Made by a program: the position numbers and the translations under genes
Source of the DNA: Leucaena leucocephala
Taxonomy: Eukaryota; Streptophyta; Magnoliopsida; Fabales; Fabaceae
NCBI GenBank assembly: GCA_037074615.1
Contig: CM073520.1
Location: 34,157,527-34,221,526 of the forward strand
Direction of reading: 5' to 3'
DNA: 64,000 bases
Notes under the pieces: generated by a model
The model's input: the letters and a program-made list of their open reading frames with translations, nothing else
Database searches by the model: none
Told to the model about the DNA's origin: nothing
Shown: piece after piece, positions 1 to 15,400 of the stretch
How positions within the stretch are numbered: the first letter of the stretch is position 1
Layout: the number at the start of each line of letters is the position of its first letter

Positions 1-445
1 CGATGATGCTCAAGGGATTGCTGGCACCTATTGGAGCTCGTGAGAGGAGGATAATGACGCGTTCTTGTGTTCTTTTACGTTGTTATATTACTACTGTTGT
101 GTTATTGAATTCATTTTTTTTTGGATAAAACTTGTGTTCTTCAATTCTTTTTCATCTTCTGTTGGAAAATCCATGAAAGAAAACCTCTATAAAATAACTT
201 CTTTTTAATTTTCTAATCATTAAAAATATTTTATTTATTTTTTTAAATGTCTTGTTTCCCCCCCTTTCTTTAATTAATAAAAGCAAAATGCAATTGTAAA
301 TCTCACAGTAGGATCATTTTTTTTCAAGGGATTTCGTAGAGAGGTGGAAAAACATCCCTGTTTCTGATACCTAGCGTAACAGAGACACTGAATGTGAGGG
401 GAAGAAGAAGCTGCCTCTCATCACAGCACAGTCCAAGCTACTCAC
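1..445 (+). other. 5' flank of limit dextrinase; possible tail of an upstream gene
   Basis: Mostly AT-rich flank. Bases 2-43 can be read on the + strand as a short open frame ending in TGA (DDAQGIAGTYWSS), which might be the last residues of a gene cut by the window edge; the fragment is too short to identify. Bases 300-445 probably contain the 5' untranslated leader of the next gene. No TATA box stands out. Confidence 0.3.
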
Positions 446-3400
446 ATGAATATGCTTCGTTTAACATCTTGTTTCCTTCCGCTTCCTCTATCTCCGACCA
501 CTCTGCTTCCTTCATCTTCCAACGCTCATCTCTCGATCACCTCAATTGTGCATCCTTCGTTGCGCTTTCGTCGTCGTCGTCGTCGTTTTTCTTCACATCT
601 TTCCCTGCCCATTTGTTGCTCCCTTTCTCCTTCTTCTCCTTCTTCTGGTTCAACTTGTCAGGTTTCTCTCTATTTTTTATTTTATTGTCGCTGTTCTTCT
701 TATTTTTTTAGCATTTTCCTAGTGTTTTGGTTCTTCAGAAAGATTATTTGTATAACCGTTGGTCTATTGGATGCTAAAGAAGCTGTCTTTGTAGCTGCTG
801 AATAGATATTACTTTAAATTTAAATTCGAATGATACTTTACGACCCGTTTTGGTTTCCTGCCTTATCTATATGATAAATTAGCAGCCCATAACTATGCAT
901 GTTCTTCTGAAGTGATATATATAAAATTAAAGAAAATGTTGAGAATTCTTGTGGCAATATTTTTTTTTAAAGATTTTTTCAGATTCTGGAATATCTTGTT
1001 CAATGTAGAACGAGCAATCAAGCACAGCTCGATATTATGAAGCTGGATCGAGATTGAGAAGTGCATTCTCTTTACGGCTATACATTTGGAATCTTGAGAA
1101 ACATAAATGAAATATCATATGCTTGAACAGATTAATTGGTATGATGATGATGGTACAAGTTTTTGCTGCAGTTTCTTCTTAAACATTGCGTAATGTTCCT
1201 GTTTGTATGGTCCTTATCCTTTTCATTTCCTACCCTTTGAACTTTATTGCAATGTGTTACACTTAATTTGCTGCCTTTTTGTATGTAAGGAATTGCACTC
1301 ATAGTTGTATAATCTGCATGTAATGGAGTTTCGTTTGCATGTGTCTGGGTGTTCGCTTAATATTCTTTGTTGAGCCTCTTTCTTGAGACACTAACAAGTA
1401 TTTTAAATTGGTGGCTCAGATGGAGGATAGTTTGTTGTATTCCAGAGCATATTGGGTTAGTAAATCTTTGATTGCGTGGAATGAGGATATTGGGGATGGA
1501 TTTTGCTATCTACTTGCTAGTAGAGATGCTTCTTTGTCCATTGCAAATGATGAAATTCAAGGTCCAAACTCTTAACAAAAAGTTTAACTTGCTACATTAG
1601 GTGCAGTGTCTTGAAGAATACTAATTTTTTCCCACGTACAAGTGATTCTTGGTGGACATTGACTCATTCCAGTGTTAAACAGGTGAAGATGTGAAAATTA
1701 AGCTGGAAGAAGATAGGGCTGGCCTTCCTACATATGTAAATTGCTCTTACCTATAACGCCTATAAAGTGGTGCTTTTGTGGTTTTCATTGTGTGTGAGAA
1801 ATTTGTGGCTCTCATTTACAATGGAAAAGGGCTATAATCATGGTTTAATCGCCACAAAGACGTATGATTTGTCAGGTGGTGGAAAAATTTCCGCATATTC
1901 AAGATTATAAAGCTTTTAAATTGCCAGCTTCTTTGGACGTTAAGAATCTTCTCAAATGTCAGTTAGCAGTTGTTATTTATGACTGTAAGTCCTCCTTATT
2001 TTTTAGTAGCTTGCATAAGTAGATTTCTGTCAGATAATAATTTCACAGAAGCCTTCATTTTCTTATGAGTAATGAGGAATCATTTCAATAACTGTAGAAC
2101 TATATTTCAACATAACGTTTTAGTCATAATTTGGTTTCTATAATGATGGTGAATTGTTGGGTGAAATTGATAATTTTATCAATTTTTTGGAGATTTTTTA
2201 TATTATAGTTCATTATCATAAATGCTGCAGTGACTTGTAATTTGTAAAATCTTTTTGCATTCTGTTCCTTTATATTATTTGTTGATTATTTTGGCATGCT
2301 ACTAATGTCTATTTCCTTTTCTCAAAGCTGATGAGAAATGCAGGAATTGTACTGGTTTGCAGTTACCTGGTGTTATAGATGAACTTTTTTCATATAATGG
2401 CCCCCTTGGTGCATTTTTCTCAGGAGATGCTATTTCACTTTACCTATGGGCTCCTACTGCTCAAGTATGTTATGCTTCAACGACCAAAAAAGATCAAATG
2501 ATTTTACAACCTTAGCTGCAATTCCCCTCAATATATTTTTCTGTTAAAACAGGCGATACGTGCTTACATCTACAGGGGCCCAACAGGAGAAGAACCTATT
2601 GAAATTGTACAGCTGGAGGAGGATAATGGTGTTTGGAAAACTAAAGGACCAAAAAGTTGGGAAGGCTGTTATTATGCTTATGAAGTAAATGTTTACCACC
2701 CTCGTACCTTGCGAGTTGTAAAATGCTATGCCAATGATCCATATGCTAGAGGGTATGTCAGTCAAGTCAGTTTGTGACCTCTCATCTTTTTGTAAATTCT
2801 ATCCAGATTTAAGGATTATAGAGTATTACCATTAGTGCTTATTTCTGTTGTTTGTGATTATATAAAAAATTACATTTCCCTATTATTTTGTTGACTTCTT
2901 TTTAGCAGACTTTCCTCAGATGGCAGGAGGACATTTTTGGTTAATCTTGACTCTGATGAGTTAAAACCTGAGGCATGGGATGATCTGGCCATCGAGAAAC
3001 CTGTTATACATTCTTTCTCAGATATAAGCATTTATGAATTGCATGTAAGAGATTTCAGGTAAGAAGTGCTGTATGCAGTATTTGATTTTACTCATGGCCA
3101 TCTTTCATGACAATTAGAGCTAATAATGATTTGAAGTGAGCTTATCTCATATGCTGTGCAAAATTTATTTGGAATTATAATTATAATTCTTCTTTTGAAC
3201 ATGAATGCTAATAAAATTCTATCTATGGGTGTTGCGCACGATGGATCTTGATAGATTTATGGTTTGGTTTAGTAGAAAGAAGAAAAAGATAATATAAGGA
3301 TTCAATGAGAGGTAAAAATAGAGAAGATGGAGGGTAGCTGTGTTGTTTTCTAGCTCTCTGAATACAAAATATTTAGGCTTCTGAATTAAGCATACTATTC

Positions 3401-6400
3401 TCTTTTCCTCTGATTTATCTGTTTGTTTATCATCTATATTGAGTTTTAAGTTTCATTTATCTTGGGCCTTTGCTGTTGGCATGTTACTGATATCTATAGG
3501 CTAAAGTTTGGACCCTCTATTCGGGGCCAAACTGATGATATCACCTATCTCACCTTAAGGATAGTTAATTATTGCACTCAACTTTCGGAACATTTATTGT
3601 CACTCTTTTGATTTTTATGTAATTCTCCTTTCTCCTTGTAAAGTTTGCTTAGCTTTTGCTTGTTTCCATACAGTGCCAATGACTTCTCTGTGCAACCTGA
3701 ACTTCGTGGTGGCTATTTGGCCTTCTCATTGCTGGTAGCTTTCATCTTCTAATTCTTTCTATTTTTAAATATTAGAATAGTTTTTTTTTAAATTTGTTGT
3801 TTTGCAATATCTTTGTTACTTTTTCGTGGCATATTCTCTTCCTATTTGATTCAACAGTGCTTATGATGGGAAAATGAACATTGGTTGAAAGAAAATTACA
3901 AGCAAGTTGGAATCACAAAAATATGTTTTGGCATGTGTTGCTTGCAAGGATAGAACCTAATAATATATTCAATTAGAAATTTAAAATCCCTGATTCAAGA
4001 TTTGTGGGGTCATCTACGTTGGTGCTCAAATGAGAATGATTCTGGATCTTGTTAGGATTTCTTATTTAAAACTGATCATTGGTTGGTCTTGTGATCTACT
4101 TTATCATTAAGAGCCAAGATGAAATTGCTTAGCTCAAAGTAGACGAAATCCAGATCACCTTCCATGGAAGTGTAACATTATCATATTTTTACCGAGTCAA
4201 CTGATATTGAGATATTTTTAGCTCTACCCCAAAAAAGTGTAGATTTTTGGGTGCCTAATGCCATCAAATTTAAACTGTTGTTTATTTTGTTGGTCACATT
4301 CGCTATAATTCACAATTTCTCCTTCTCAGAGAAGGGGGAAAAACTGATGTGCATAGCATTGACCAATTATTCGAAAATACAAAATCTCTGCTTTTTGTAT
4401 AATATCTATGGTTGCCTTGCCTAATATCAATTCTTGATTTTTCTAATTCCTGAAAATGAGTTATGGCTAAATCAGCTAAAGAATCGAATTGAATAAGTTA
4501 ATTCCTAAATGAGTGTAATTTGTAAGAAATGCAAGAGTTGGTATGAAATTGGAAAGATTACCGTAGTGTTAAATGCTGTTGACATATGGAATAAATATAA
4601 ATATATGTTTGAAGGATTCAGCTGGTGTACTTCATCTAAAGAAATTATCAAGTGCCGGCATCACCCATGTCCATCTACTTCCAACTTTTCAGTTTGCTGG
4701 AGTTGATGATCAAAAGGAGAACTGGAGATCTGTAGGTAAAATACGTTTAATAATTAGATTATTCTTTGAATAAATTAGTACTACCTATATTAAATCCTTT
4801 GTCTCTAATCATGGAATTCTACTTCTTGAAGGGTCAAATTCAACCTTAATATTTGTAGTTCACTATTAATTCAGGATATTGATATATTAGATAAAAATTT
4901 CAATTAAATCCCTCGTAGTATTAAGTGTTATAGATCGATCAATGTTCTTAACCCCCTTTTGGTTGCTTTCTATATTCCAGCTTCTTTTCTGCTGTTTTAC
5001 ATATGTAAATATGTGGATTGCACATGCATTTTCCATCACTTATAGTATTGTGTTTTAGTGACAGTTGTGTTTAGAGCTTTGGATATTCTTTTGCAAATAC
5101 TAAATGGCTATATCTTTTAATTTTGAAGCTCATAAATCATGATTTAGATATTTGATAGAAATTTGTTCACGAGTCTCTGGACGATTTAGCTTATGCTGGA
5201 AACAACACGCATTGAAGAACATTTGTGTCATTTAGTAGGTTTATTGAATATTAGTCCTTTATTTATCTCGTTCGATAAGGCATTATTTTGTTTGGATTTA
5301 GTTATCTTATTTTTGTTGTGATAAGATAATCATATTTTAAATTTGAGTTAGTTAGGTTATATAGATAGTTGTGCTTTCAGCCTCCAATCCATTTATTTTT
5401 GTATGGCTCGAATAAGAATCAGAGCACCAAATATTTGAATTTTTTCAACCCACGTAAGTGTTTTGGCAGATTTTTCAATACTAGAAGGTTTACCGCCTGA
5501 TTCAGATCAGCAACAAACTCTTATTACAGCCATTCAAGACTATGATGGGTACAATTGGGGGTAATCTCCTAACTGCTACGTTGGATGACAATTCCGGCTT
5601 TAATTTTTGGTAAATCTATTTCTTAACATTATGTACACTCTATTTTGGAAAGGTACAATCCTGTTCTTTGGGGGGTTCCTAAAGGCAGTTATGCAAGTAA
5701 TCCAAATGGTCCATATCGTATAGTTGAGTTCCGTAAGATGGTTCAGGTATATGTTTCTTTATCTGATGTCAATCATGCATCTAAATTTTAATCATTATAT
5801 AGTTGTTTAGTTTGGCAGGCGTCAGTTGTCTTTTAAAATGATTTTTTTGGTTTCTTGATAGTTATATTCTTTACAGGCACTTAACCATATTGGCCTTCGT
5901 GTTGTGTTGGATGTTGTGTACAATCATTTGCAAGGAAATGGGCCCTTTGATGAGAATTCCGTCCTTGACAAGGTCATGAATTAAGAAGTTTTCATTGGCC
6001 CTCCTGTAATTGATTAAATATTTTATATGCATAGCTGTTATGTCAAACCTAGGTTCTTTTCGTGAAACATTCTTACGCTTTAGTAGTGTGACACAAAAGT
6101 CTTTTAATAGATTGTTCCAGGTTACTATCTAAGACGGAACGTTAATGGGGTTGTTGAGAATAGTACTTGCATGAACAACACTGCCAGTGAGCACTTTATG
6201 GTTGATCGTTTGATCATTGATGATCTTATACACTGGGCAGTCAATTACAAGGTAATTGTTTATATCATGTTGATGCAACAAAATTCGTAAGCTACCTCTT
6301 AGACTCATGATTGAGGAGCTGCTTCCTTTTGTCTATCTAGATGTGCCTTTTTACATTTCTAGTAATACAATGCTGTTATAATTATTAGCCCTTTAGTTTT

Positions 6401-9400
6401 TCTTCAATTTCTGCCATAGAACAATTCTTATATTTTTACTAGAGAGTTCCTTATTGGTCATATTACGTTTTTCCTTTTTCAGATTGATGGGTTCAGATTT
6501 GATCTTATGGGTCATATTATGAAGAGCACAATGGTATGTAGCTTTTAACATTTCACTATGAGGGTTAACACAGGTTTGTATTTAGAGATGAATGCAATTT
6601 TTATTCATGAGAACTATCCACAGAGAAGGCACTAAAGTGCAATAAATACGTTTTGCTTTGTTAATTGTTGCAATCAAATTATTTATGGACGATTTCATAT
6701 TTTATCTGGCAAATTAGTTGAGTAGTTCAAAGGATCATTTTAGACGCTTATGCCACGTTTAGTAGGTGGGAAGTGGAAGTGGAGTCTTCCACTTCTCTCG
6801 TTTGGTAAGTCATTTCCATTTCTATTTCCAACATTTTGGGGCATTTTAGTTCCATCAGAAAGTTGGAAATTGAGATGATGGAAGTGAAAGTAAAAATTTT
6901 TGGACTATTTTACTGTAGTTATAAAATTCATAGACAACTTTAACCCTTCTTAAGTTATAAAAAAAATATACTTCAATTCCATTCTACCAAACAAATTTTT
7001 AAAGCCCATTTCCACATCTACTTCCATCCTACCAAACGTATCGTTAGGATGACAAGCAGACAACTTCAATAATATTAGTCAGGAAGTACAGTACCAAACT
7101 TCAAAGCCCTCACCTTTCTGAGTCAAGGATTGCACAAAATTTCAAAGCTAATAAAATAGGTGTTTAACAGAACTTATCAATGCATGACATTCGTAAACAC
7201 AACCAAGCCATCATCAATTCAGGATTTTGGTGCAGGTGAAAGCAAAAAATGCACTCCATGGCTTAACTAAGGAAAAGGATGGAATTGATGGTTCGAGCAT
7301 CTACATGTACTTGTTCTTTATGTTGTCTTTATTGAATAAGATTCCTTGTGAATTTATCTCTGTAATCTTCCTCGCTCTCTCTCTTTTAATGATTTCCATG
7401 CTATGTTTTCCCCTAATATTCTTCTTTCGACCTTTTCTACTCATTTTTTTTTAAAAAGATATGGTGAAGGATGGGACTTCGGGGAAGTTGCCAAAAATGG
7501 ACGTGGGGTAAATGCTTCACAGTTTAATCTTTATGGAACTGGAATTGGGAGGTAGGTATAGTTTCTGCATTGACTTTACGTATTTCTTAATTTTCTTTCC
7601 CCTTGCTGCTTAAAATTAATATCATGAGCCTGATATGCTTGGTAAGATGTTACTTGATTAAGCATTGTTGCTGAATTCCATCTGAACTATTTTACTGAGG
7701 GCAGCACTGCTTCCTGTTATCTTAAACAAAACCTAGCTATCATAGTATTAATTTTAATCATATAGTTTACTTTACGTGGTTGTATCATTTTAATTTTAGG
7801 AATTGGTCAGCATAAACTTATGAATTTGCTAAATCCTAGAAGCGATCAGATTTTTAGATACTTTTAGTTTTGACATTGATTTACATGAAAGTTATTCTTT
7901 TTATGAGTTATTTTGAATGCAATATAGCTTCAACGATCGAATTCGAGATGCTGTACTTGGAGGGTCTCCATTTGGTCATCCACTTCAACAAGGATTTGCA
8001 ACGGGTCTATTATTGCAGGTACCATTCTTTCCTTCCTTCCTCTTCAAAAAGAAAAAAAAAAATACTCATGCTTCGCTGATTTAAATGCTTTATCTCAGAG
8101 CGACAATCTTCATACATAAATACCTTGTCACCTCGCAATCTTTTAAAACTAGCTAGAAAGCTGCATGTTGCAAGGACTCGTGGAGTGCTTGTACCTTGTA
8201 GTTAATTGCATACAACATGATGAACTAATATAATCTTTTTAACTTTAAATGAACATAAAATGATATAGTTATAGTTTAATTTGACATTATTTTAAGCATA
8301 GTCTGAATAATAGCATTTATGTAAATAGTACAATTATGGATAAAAAAATAATTGTACCAGTTTGTATTCAACGCATATGGTTCTTGTGATTAGCCACATT
8401 CTGTTGTGCTTTCAAGAGATAGATTTACAAAAGTGTCTTCATCCATATTTTACCTATATTTTATGGTTATTTTAATTATATAACTTTTTGCTCAACATTT
8501 TTAATTATATAATTATATACAATGCACTGTAATATTCTCACGTGCTGAACAATGTGTATGCTTCTGCTTCTTGCACTTTAAATTTCTACGTCTATCACAT
8601 AGTTGCGAGAAACATTATTTTTCTTGCTAATTGTTACTTGTGGCTTTGCGTAACATAAAATTTTCCTTCTATTGTCTGTTGCAATGGCAAGGAGGTTTCT
8701 GTAGTATATTAAATAAATGTAAATTCAGCCTATGCTGCTGTTTCTCTTTTATTTGGTTTTCTCTCCTTTTTTAATCCAGTATTTATTAGATAACTTAACT
8801 ACTTGTTTTGTCCTAAGTCATGCGTCCTAAATTTTTTTCTCCACAGTAACAATCCTCTAAGTCATTCACAAAAATTATCTTTGTTGTTTCCAACTTTATG
8901 TCTTTCTTTTTTGAAGCTATTTCAAATTATGGTAAGACTTGACTGCAATTAGTTATAACAAGTGTATGGTTTTATTTATATTTTACTCGGTTGAATCAGG
9001 TGCAATCTGTCTTCTGAATGTTAAATTCTTCTATCTGCAGCCTAATGGCCATGATCACGGAACAGAAGCTAATGCAGACCTAATGCTTGGAGCATCAAAG
9101 GATCACATCCAGGTTATTGAACTTCATGCGTTCTCAACTTCATTCAATTATCTAGTTTTGGAAGTTAAATATTTCTTTTCATGAAGGATTAGAGTTATGT
9201 ATTGGAATATGGTGGTTGGGTAATGGAATTTACAATTCCTGTAGACAAAGCTACCAGGGATCTTCATGATTCTATTTCATTAAGTTGCTGGAGCTTTTGT
9301 TTGATATAGATAATGACGAAGTATGCCTTTTTTAGCTCCTCATTTTCTATCATTACAATACAATTGAGACAGATATACGTGCACTGTTTACTGCTATAGT

Positions 9401-12400
9401 ATTTTCAACTAATTTGCTGGAAGAATAATTCATCTCAAATAAACTGTCTTCATCACTTGATGGCGAACTTCTACTGTTTATTGTTGATATCTTTCAATTC
9501 TTTTGCATACAAGTTCATCCAAATTCTTTCATGCTTCGCAGGTTGGAATGGCTGCAAACTTGCGAGATTTTGTACTAACCAATTCTGACGGAAAAGAGGT
9601 ATAGAGCTAGGTACATTTGCGTTGTTTACTGAACTTTGAACTTTCACCTTTTGCATGCTATTTCATATATCACCAGCAATGGTTTGTAAACATTGAATAT
9701 CAGCTTCAACCTTCTACCATGATATCTCTATGCATTGGCAGTGTGATGGGAGATCATGGGTATATATGTAGTTCCATCTTCCAACGAATCTAAGAGATAA
9801 GCTGTAGACTGCAAATTGTCTTGATCGTGTTGCTAAACACAACAAAAACCGATCCATGATCATTCCTATGAAACTTTAGATGAATCAGGATTGTTGGTCA
9901 CAATTAAGGGCTGTTTCATTCCTTGTTCCAGATAGAAAAAAGGTGTTAATGATGGTAATAGCTGCATTTTGCACCTGCGGCACTCTTGGAAACTGAACTT
10001 TCCTGTTGTAACCTTGGAGCAGTCTGGGGGTTTGAGTAGCAGCGATTGTCATGCCTCTAGGTCTTGCATGAAGACTAATTGAAATATGCTTAGAGTATGA
10101 GTTCCAAGAACTGCAAAGGCAACCTCCAGCTAGCAAGTAGGGTCAGGACATGAGATATAAGACATTCTTTAATCAATGAATATGAGCTGTACTATTTGAT
10201 ATTTAGGGACCAAACCCATATCTGCTTGCAACTCTGACTGGTTTCTATGCTGCATTCATGTTGAAAACATTTTGCATGGAGAATTTCTCACAGGACAATT
10301 GGATTTCCTCTTTTTTATTTCTTGACAAAGATTAGGCTTACAAACTTTTAATACCATTGACATCATGATGAAATTAAGATGAGCATAATACCATTTGGAT
10401 CTCAGGTAAAAGGTTCAGAAATTTTACTACATGATGGGATACCTGTTGCATATGCTTCATCCCCCACAGAAACTGTAAGCTTCTTCACTTTTAAATGCCT
10501 ATTACCAATTCAGTACTTCTCACAAATTATGCACCGTATTAGGAGCAATCACCAAAATTTTGAATAATAAATGTTCACTATCATTGCATCGATTTTAAGA
10601 GAGGAAAAAGCAGTTGGAATGGGCAAAAATTTAATTACTCTTTTTGCAGGTTAACTATGTTTCTGCTCATGACAATGAAACCCTATTTGACATTGTGAGC
10701 TTGAAGGTATGCTATGTACACACAACATTCGATTTTTTTCCTTGTATTTTGTCCTAACCTCTGGTGTGTTTCTGTCCTTTATTGGCAGGCGCCAATGTCT
10801 ATCCCTGTAGATGAGAGATGCAGGATAAATCATTTGGCAACAAGTATTATAGCCCTCTCACAGGTTCAAGAAGTTCATTAATATCATGTATAAAAATTTC
10901 AAGCTTTTGCTGGTGTATTCTATGTACTGATATGTATATTATCTTTAGGTTTATAAACTTTGTCAAACATGCTTCTCTTTTCGTAGATTATGTTTGATCA
11001 TGCTGTTTTTCACTTCCTTATAAATTACATGATGGAGTAATGGGATCTTTAAATTATCATTGACCTAGAATGGCGGTATTATGTTGTGCCCTGCTTGCAA
11101 ATTTCATCGGCTTCTAAAGTTCAACATAAAGTGGCCTATTTGTTCGAGTTCTGCTTCATATCCATGGCTCAACTAATGATTACTTATAATGAATTTTTTT
11201 TTGAATTAAAGAGAAATCCAAAATACATGAACTCTAGAAGAAAATAATTCAAAGGAACCTTAAGGTTTGAAATTTTAATGATTAATAGATTACCGTGAAT
11301 GCCATCTATATGAGTTTACACACATTTAGTACTTTCATTCTGTCTTCATAATGGTTAGAACATATTCTCATTATGTGTCCATCTTCTGACACATACACTC
11401 ATAATTCATGATATGATACTATGACACTTTATAAACAGGCACTTCAAATTTTGCAATGTCACTGGTTTTTGTTTGTCTTAGTGTTTTTTGTTAATTATGT
11501 GTTGCTTATGTAGTAAAGAAATCAGCTGCTTTCCTGTTGAAGTTTGTTTCTGGTACTCATTCATTTATGTTTCTTAGGGGATACCCTTTTTTCACGCTGG
11601 TGATGATATACTCCGCTCAAAATCACTTGATCGAGATTCATACAACTCTGGTGACTCGTTCAATAGGTTGATTCTACAAATTCTCAGTTTCCATAATCTT
11701 TAGAACTTATTTTCAATCTTGAAGATAATTGTGGCTGGTACTCATCCTTCTGCATCTAATATTGGTTTTCCTCCTATGAATTCAGGCTTGATTTTTCGTA
11801 CAATTCTAATAATTGGGGTGTTGGGCTTCCTCCACGGGAGAAAAATGAAAAGAACTGGCCACTGTAAGAGTTTAAACAATTTATTATCCCTGTTTAATAT
11901 ATGTATTTCTTAGTCGAGTATCACCTCATTTACTGTTTGTGTTCCATCTATTGCTCATTTAGTAATCTTGTGTTATTTTTAATCAGAATGAAACCAAGAT
12001 TGGCAAATCCATCTTTCAAGCCTCAGAAGAGTGACATCCTTGCCACTTTAGAGAATTTTTTAAACCTGTTACGGATAAGGTACTCGTCACCACTATTCCG
12101 TCTGAGGACAGCAAGCGATATCCAGGTGGAGACATTTTAAATATCTTCCTATGGAATCATTACCTTCCTTAATCATGGAATCAAATATAGAAACCGAATG
12201 CTCCTTTAACTTGCCAAAGGGAATAACCTAAAGTGGTGACCAATTATCTTTAATATGGATATTTTAACTCCACTAAGCACTATTATTGAGCGGAACCTGT
12301 TGGCTATTGGTTGTTGATAGAGGACAATAACACTCTGTAATCCTATAGCCAACCTCACCTAGTGGGATAAGTGTGATAATTATGAAATAATTAATCATTG

Positions 12401-15400
12401 TAAATAATTAAGATATTATGAAACATATGGGGAGAATATAGGAAATATATTAGGATGATTAATTCAGATAAGATTAGGATATTTTAGGATATTATTGTTA
12501 TTTTCTATCAAATTGTACTTTATAAATTCAGTAGCTCCTATGAATAAAATCACGACATTATTCAGGCTCCAGAAAGTTTACATGGTACCAGGGCCACTAC
12601 CGTCACCATACCTTCAACATCGATAAGCCATTGCCGACCCAAATCCGTAAGAGAAGTGCTGATAGTCTATGACCAGACAGCCTCCGACGGCCCCCATAGT
12701 CAGACAACCAACGAGTCCTACCATCGACGTGCGACGGCCCAGCCTCCGACAGTTTCAGTCGGTTTTTGTTCTGCTCCAACGATGACCCAAACACTAACAG
12801 CCCAGCCTCCGATGGCGCTAGGCGCTTTTTTTGCTCTAGCCTAATTGATGCCCTACCTAGTGTTCACATGAGGACATAAGTCAGGTAAAGGAAGGCCCAC
12901 CTGCCAATGACCCATTCTCCAACGGCCTCAGGTGCTCTTCCTTCTCCAGCCTCAGTCACGTCACTGTTCTGCCCAAACCAAAAGACGAGTAGCCAGGGGT
13001 AGCATCTGATATATATTAAGTTTTTTTCTCTTTTCCTTTTTTGAGCGTTATAGGCTCAAAAAACAGGAGGAGAGAGAGTTTCTATTCCTTCTAAGCCTCA
13101 CTCATTTATTTATTTATTTTTTCTGATGGATATTCATTTGATGGTTCTTTAAAAATGGATTCTCCAAGACTTGGTGGTCCCCTGGGATCAATCTTTATCG
13201 TTGATGGGTCGCCTATGACAATTGTTTCAGAGAAGCTTGCTCTCACAAATTACAAGGATTGGTCACAAGCTGATCAGTTTGTCGTAGGTGGTCGTGGCAA
13301 GTTAAGTCACTTAAACGGAGATACACCTGCACTATCTGATCCTGTAGCCATGAACCAGTGGAAAACAGATGATTTACTGGTTTGCTCTTGGTTGGTCATT
13401 GCTATCTTTCCTCAACTCAAGAGAAGTTTCACGTATCTCCCTACTGCTAAAGCAATTTGGGAGGCTGTTCGTGACTCATTCTTATAGGAAAGACCATTCT
13501 TGAGAATATGGTGAGGTATAGAATTTGGAAATCCACACAAGGTACATGAAGTGTTACAGAATTTTGGTTTGAGCTTGTGGTTCTATGGCAAGAACTTGAT
13601 CTAATGACGGAGGAGACGTGGGACTCTCCGCATGATGCTACCCGTAACAAACAAAACATCGAAAATAAACGTGTTACTTTTTTTGGCCGGCCTCGACCCA
13701 GAATTTGATGATGTCCAAGGTCGGATATTAAGCATACATGTTATTCCTCATTCTAGGGCAGTATATGCTGAGATCTTACGTGAAGAGTCTCGGTGTGAGG
13801 TAATATTGCCTATATCTAAATCACATGCTTTTGCTGATTCCGCTGCTTTTGTAAGTCAGGGCACCAATTATAACTCGACTCGTGGAAAAGTAACCTGTGA
13901 CCATTGTAAAAAAGTGGGTCATACTAAAGATAAGTGCTAGGATATCCATGGTCAACCTGCTGATTAGAAGTCAAAATGAGGTAAGCCTCATGCTAATAAA
14001 GTCTCTCAATCTCAAGAGAGTGCTCCACCACTGGTCCCAACTATGAGCAAAGAGCAAATGAGTCAATTGTTCGAGTATTTTAAAACTCTTCATGCTGATT
14101 AGCAATCTTCTTCTGCTGTTATTGTTGTCCACCTAGGTAATCATGTTGCTACCTTAAATACCTTTGTCCCTACTAAATGGATTGTTGATACATGAACTTT
14201 CGACCACATGACTTCAGAAGTCAACATGTTTGATTCCTATCTTCCTTTGACTGGTAGTCAATCAATTAAGACAATTACAGGTTCCTCTTCTCCTATAATA
14301 GGCACTGGGACGATCCATTTGTCAGAAAAATTACATCTTGACTCTGTCTTACATGTCCCACACTTGTCTTGTAATTTACTATCTATCAGTAAACTGACAA
14401 AACAACTCAATTGCTCGGCTCATTTTTTTCCATGTTACTGTGTTTTTTAGGATCTCTCATCGGGGATGATGATTGGCACAACTAAGGAATATGAAGGACT
14501 CTACTACCTTGATGTTTCTAACACGAGTGATTTAAGTTGCAGAATAAGTGGTTTAGCCTCAACCACAAATGACAATAATATTGTACTATGGCATAAAAGG
14601 ATGGGTCATCCTAGTTTTTCTTATTTACAACACATGTTTCCCTATTTACATTTGAATAAAAGTACCATTTCCCATTGTGATGTTTGTTAGTTAGCCAAAC
14701 ACAATCGTCCTACTTTCACCTCGTCTATCTGTCCACTCGCCCTTTCTCCATTATTCATAGCGATGTCTGGGGTCCTTGTTGTATAGCAAACCGTACCTAG
14801 TCCAAATATTTTGTTACATTTATTGATGACTACACACGCGTGTGTTGGGTTTACTTGTTGAAAGACAAGTCAGCAGTTACCTCCATTTTTATCGAGTTCT
14901 ATTATTATGTCAAAAATCAGTTTAACAACACATTGCAAGTTTTTTACACGGATAACAGGACATAATATTTTAACCAATCCATCGAGAGTTTTCTTAAAAC
15001 CAATGGTATAGTATACAAAAATATTTGTCCTTATAGTCCTCAACAAAATGGTGTTTTGAATAGAAAAATAAACACCTTGAAGTTGTTTGTACACTCTTGT
15101 ATACCTGTTATATTCCAAATTTTTTTTTGGGGGATGCCATACTCACGGCTACTCATCTAATTAACCGCATTCCTAGTCGTGTCCTATTTTACGTTGCACC
15201 ACTAGATAAACTTCGTGAGACCAACACTGTCACTCACCTTAACTACTCCTTACCACTTCGTGTCTTTGGTTGATCTGTCTTTGTCTATCAACATCACCCA
15301 CCATCTAAGCTTGATCCCAGATCTGTCAAGTGTGTCTTCTTAGGCTATTCCAATTCCCAGAAAGGCTAGGCTACTGGTGCTATGATCTTCTCACTAAACG

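Noticed and set aside
394..711. 105-codon + strand frame over the first limit dextrinase exon
   Set aside because: The frame from 446 gives a transit peptide and splices in phase to the next exon; this one does not.
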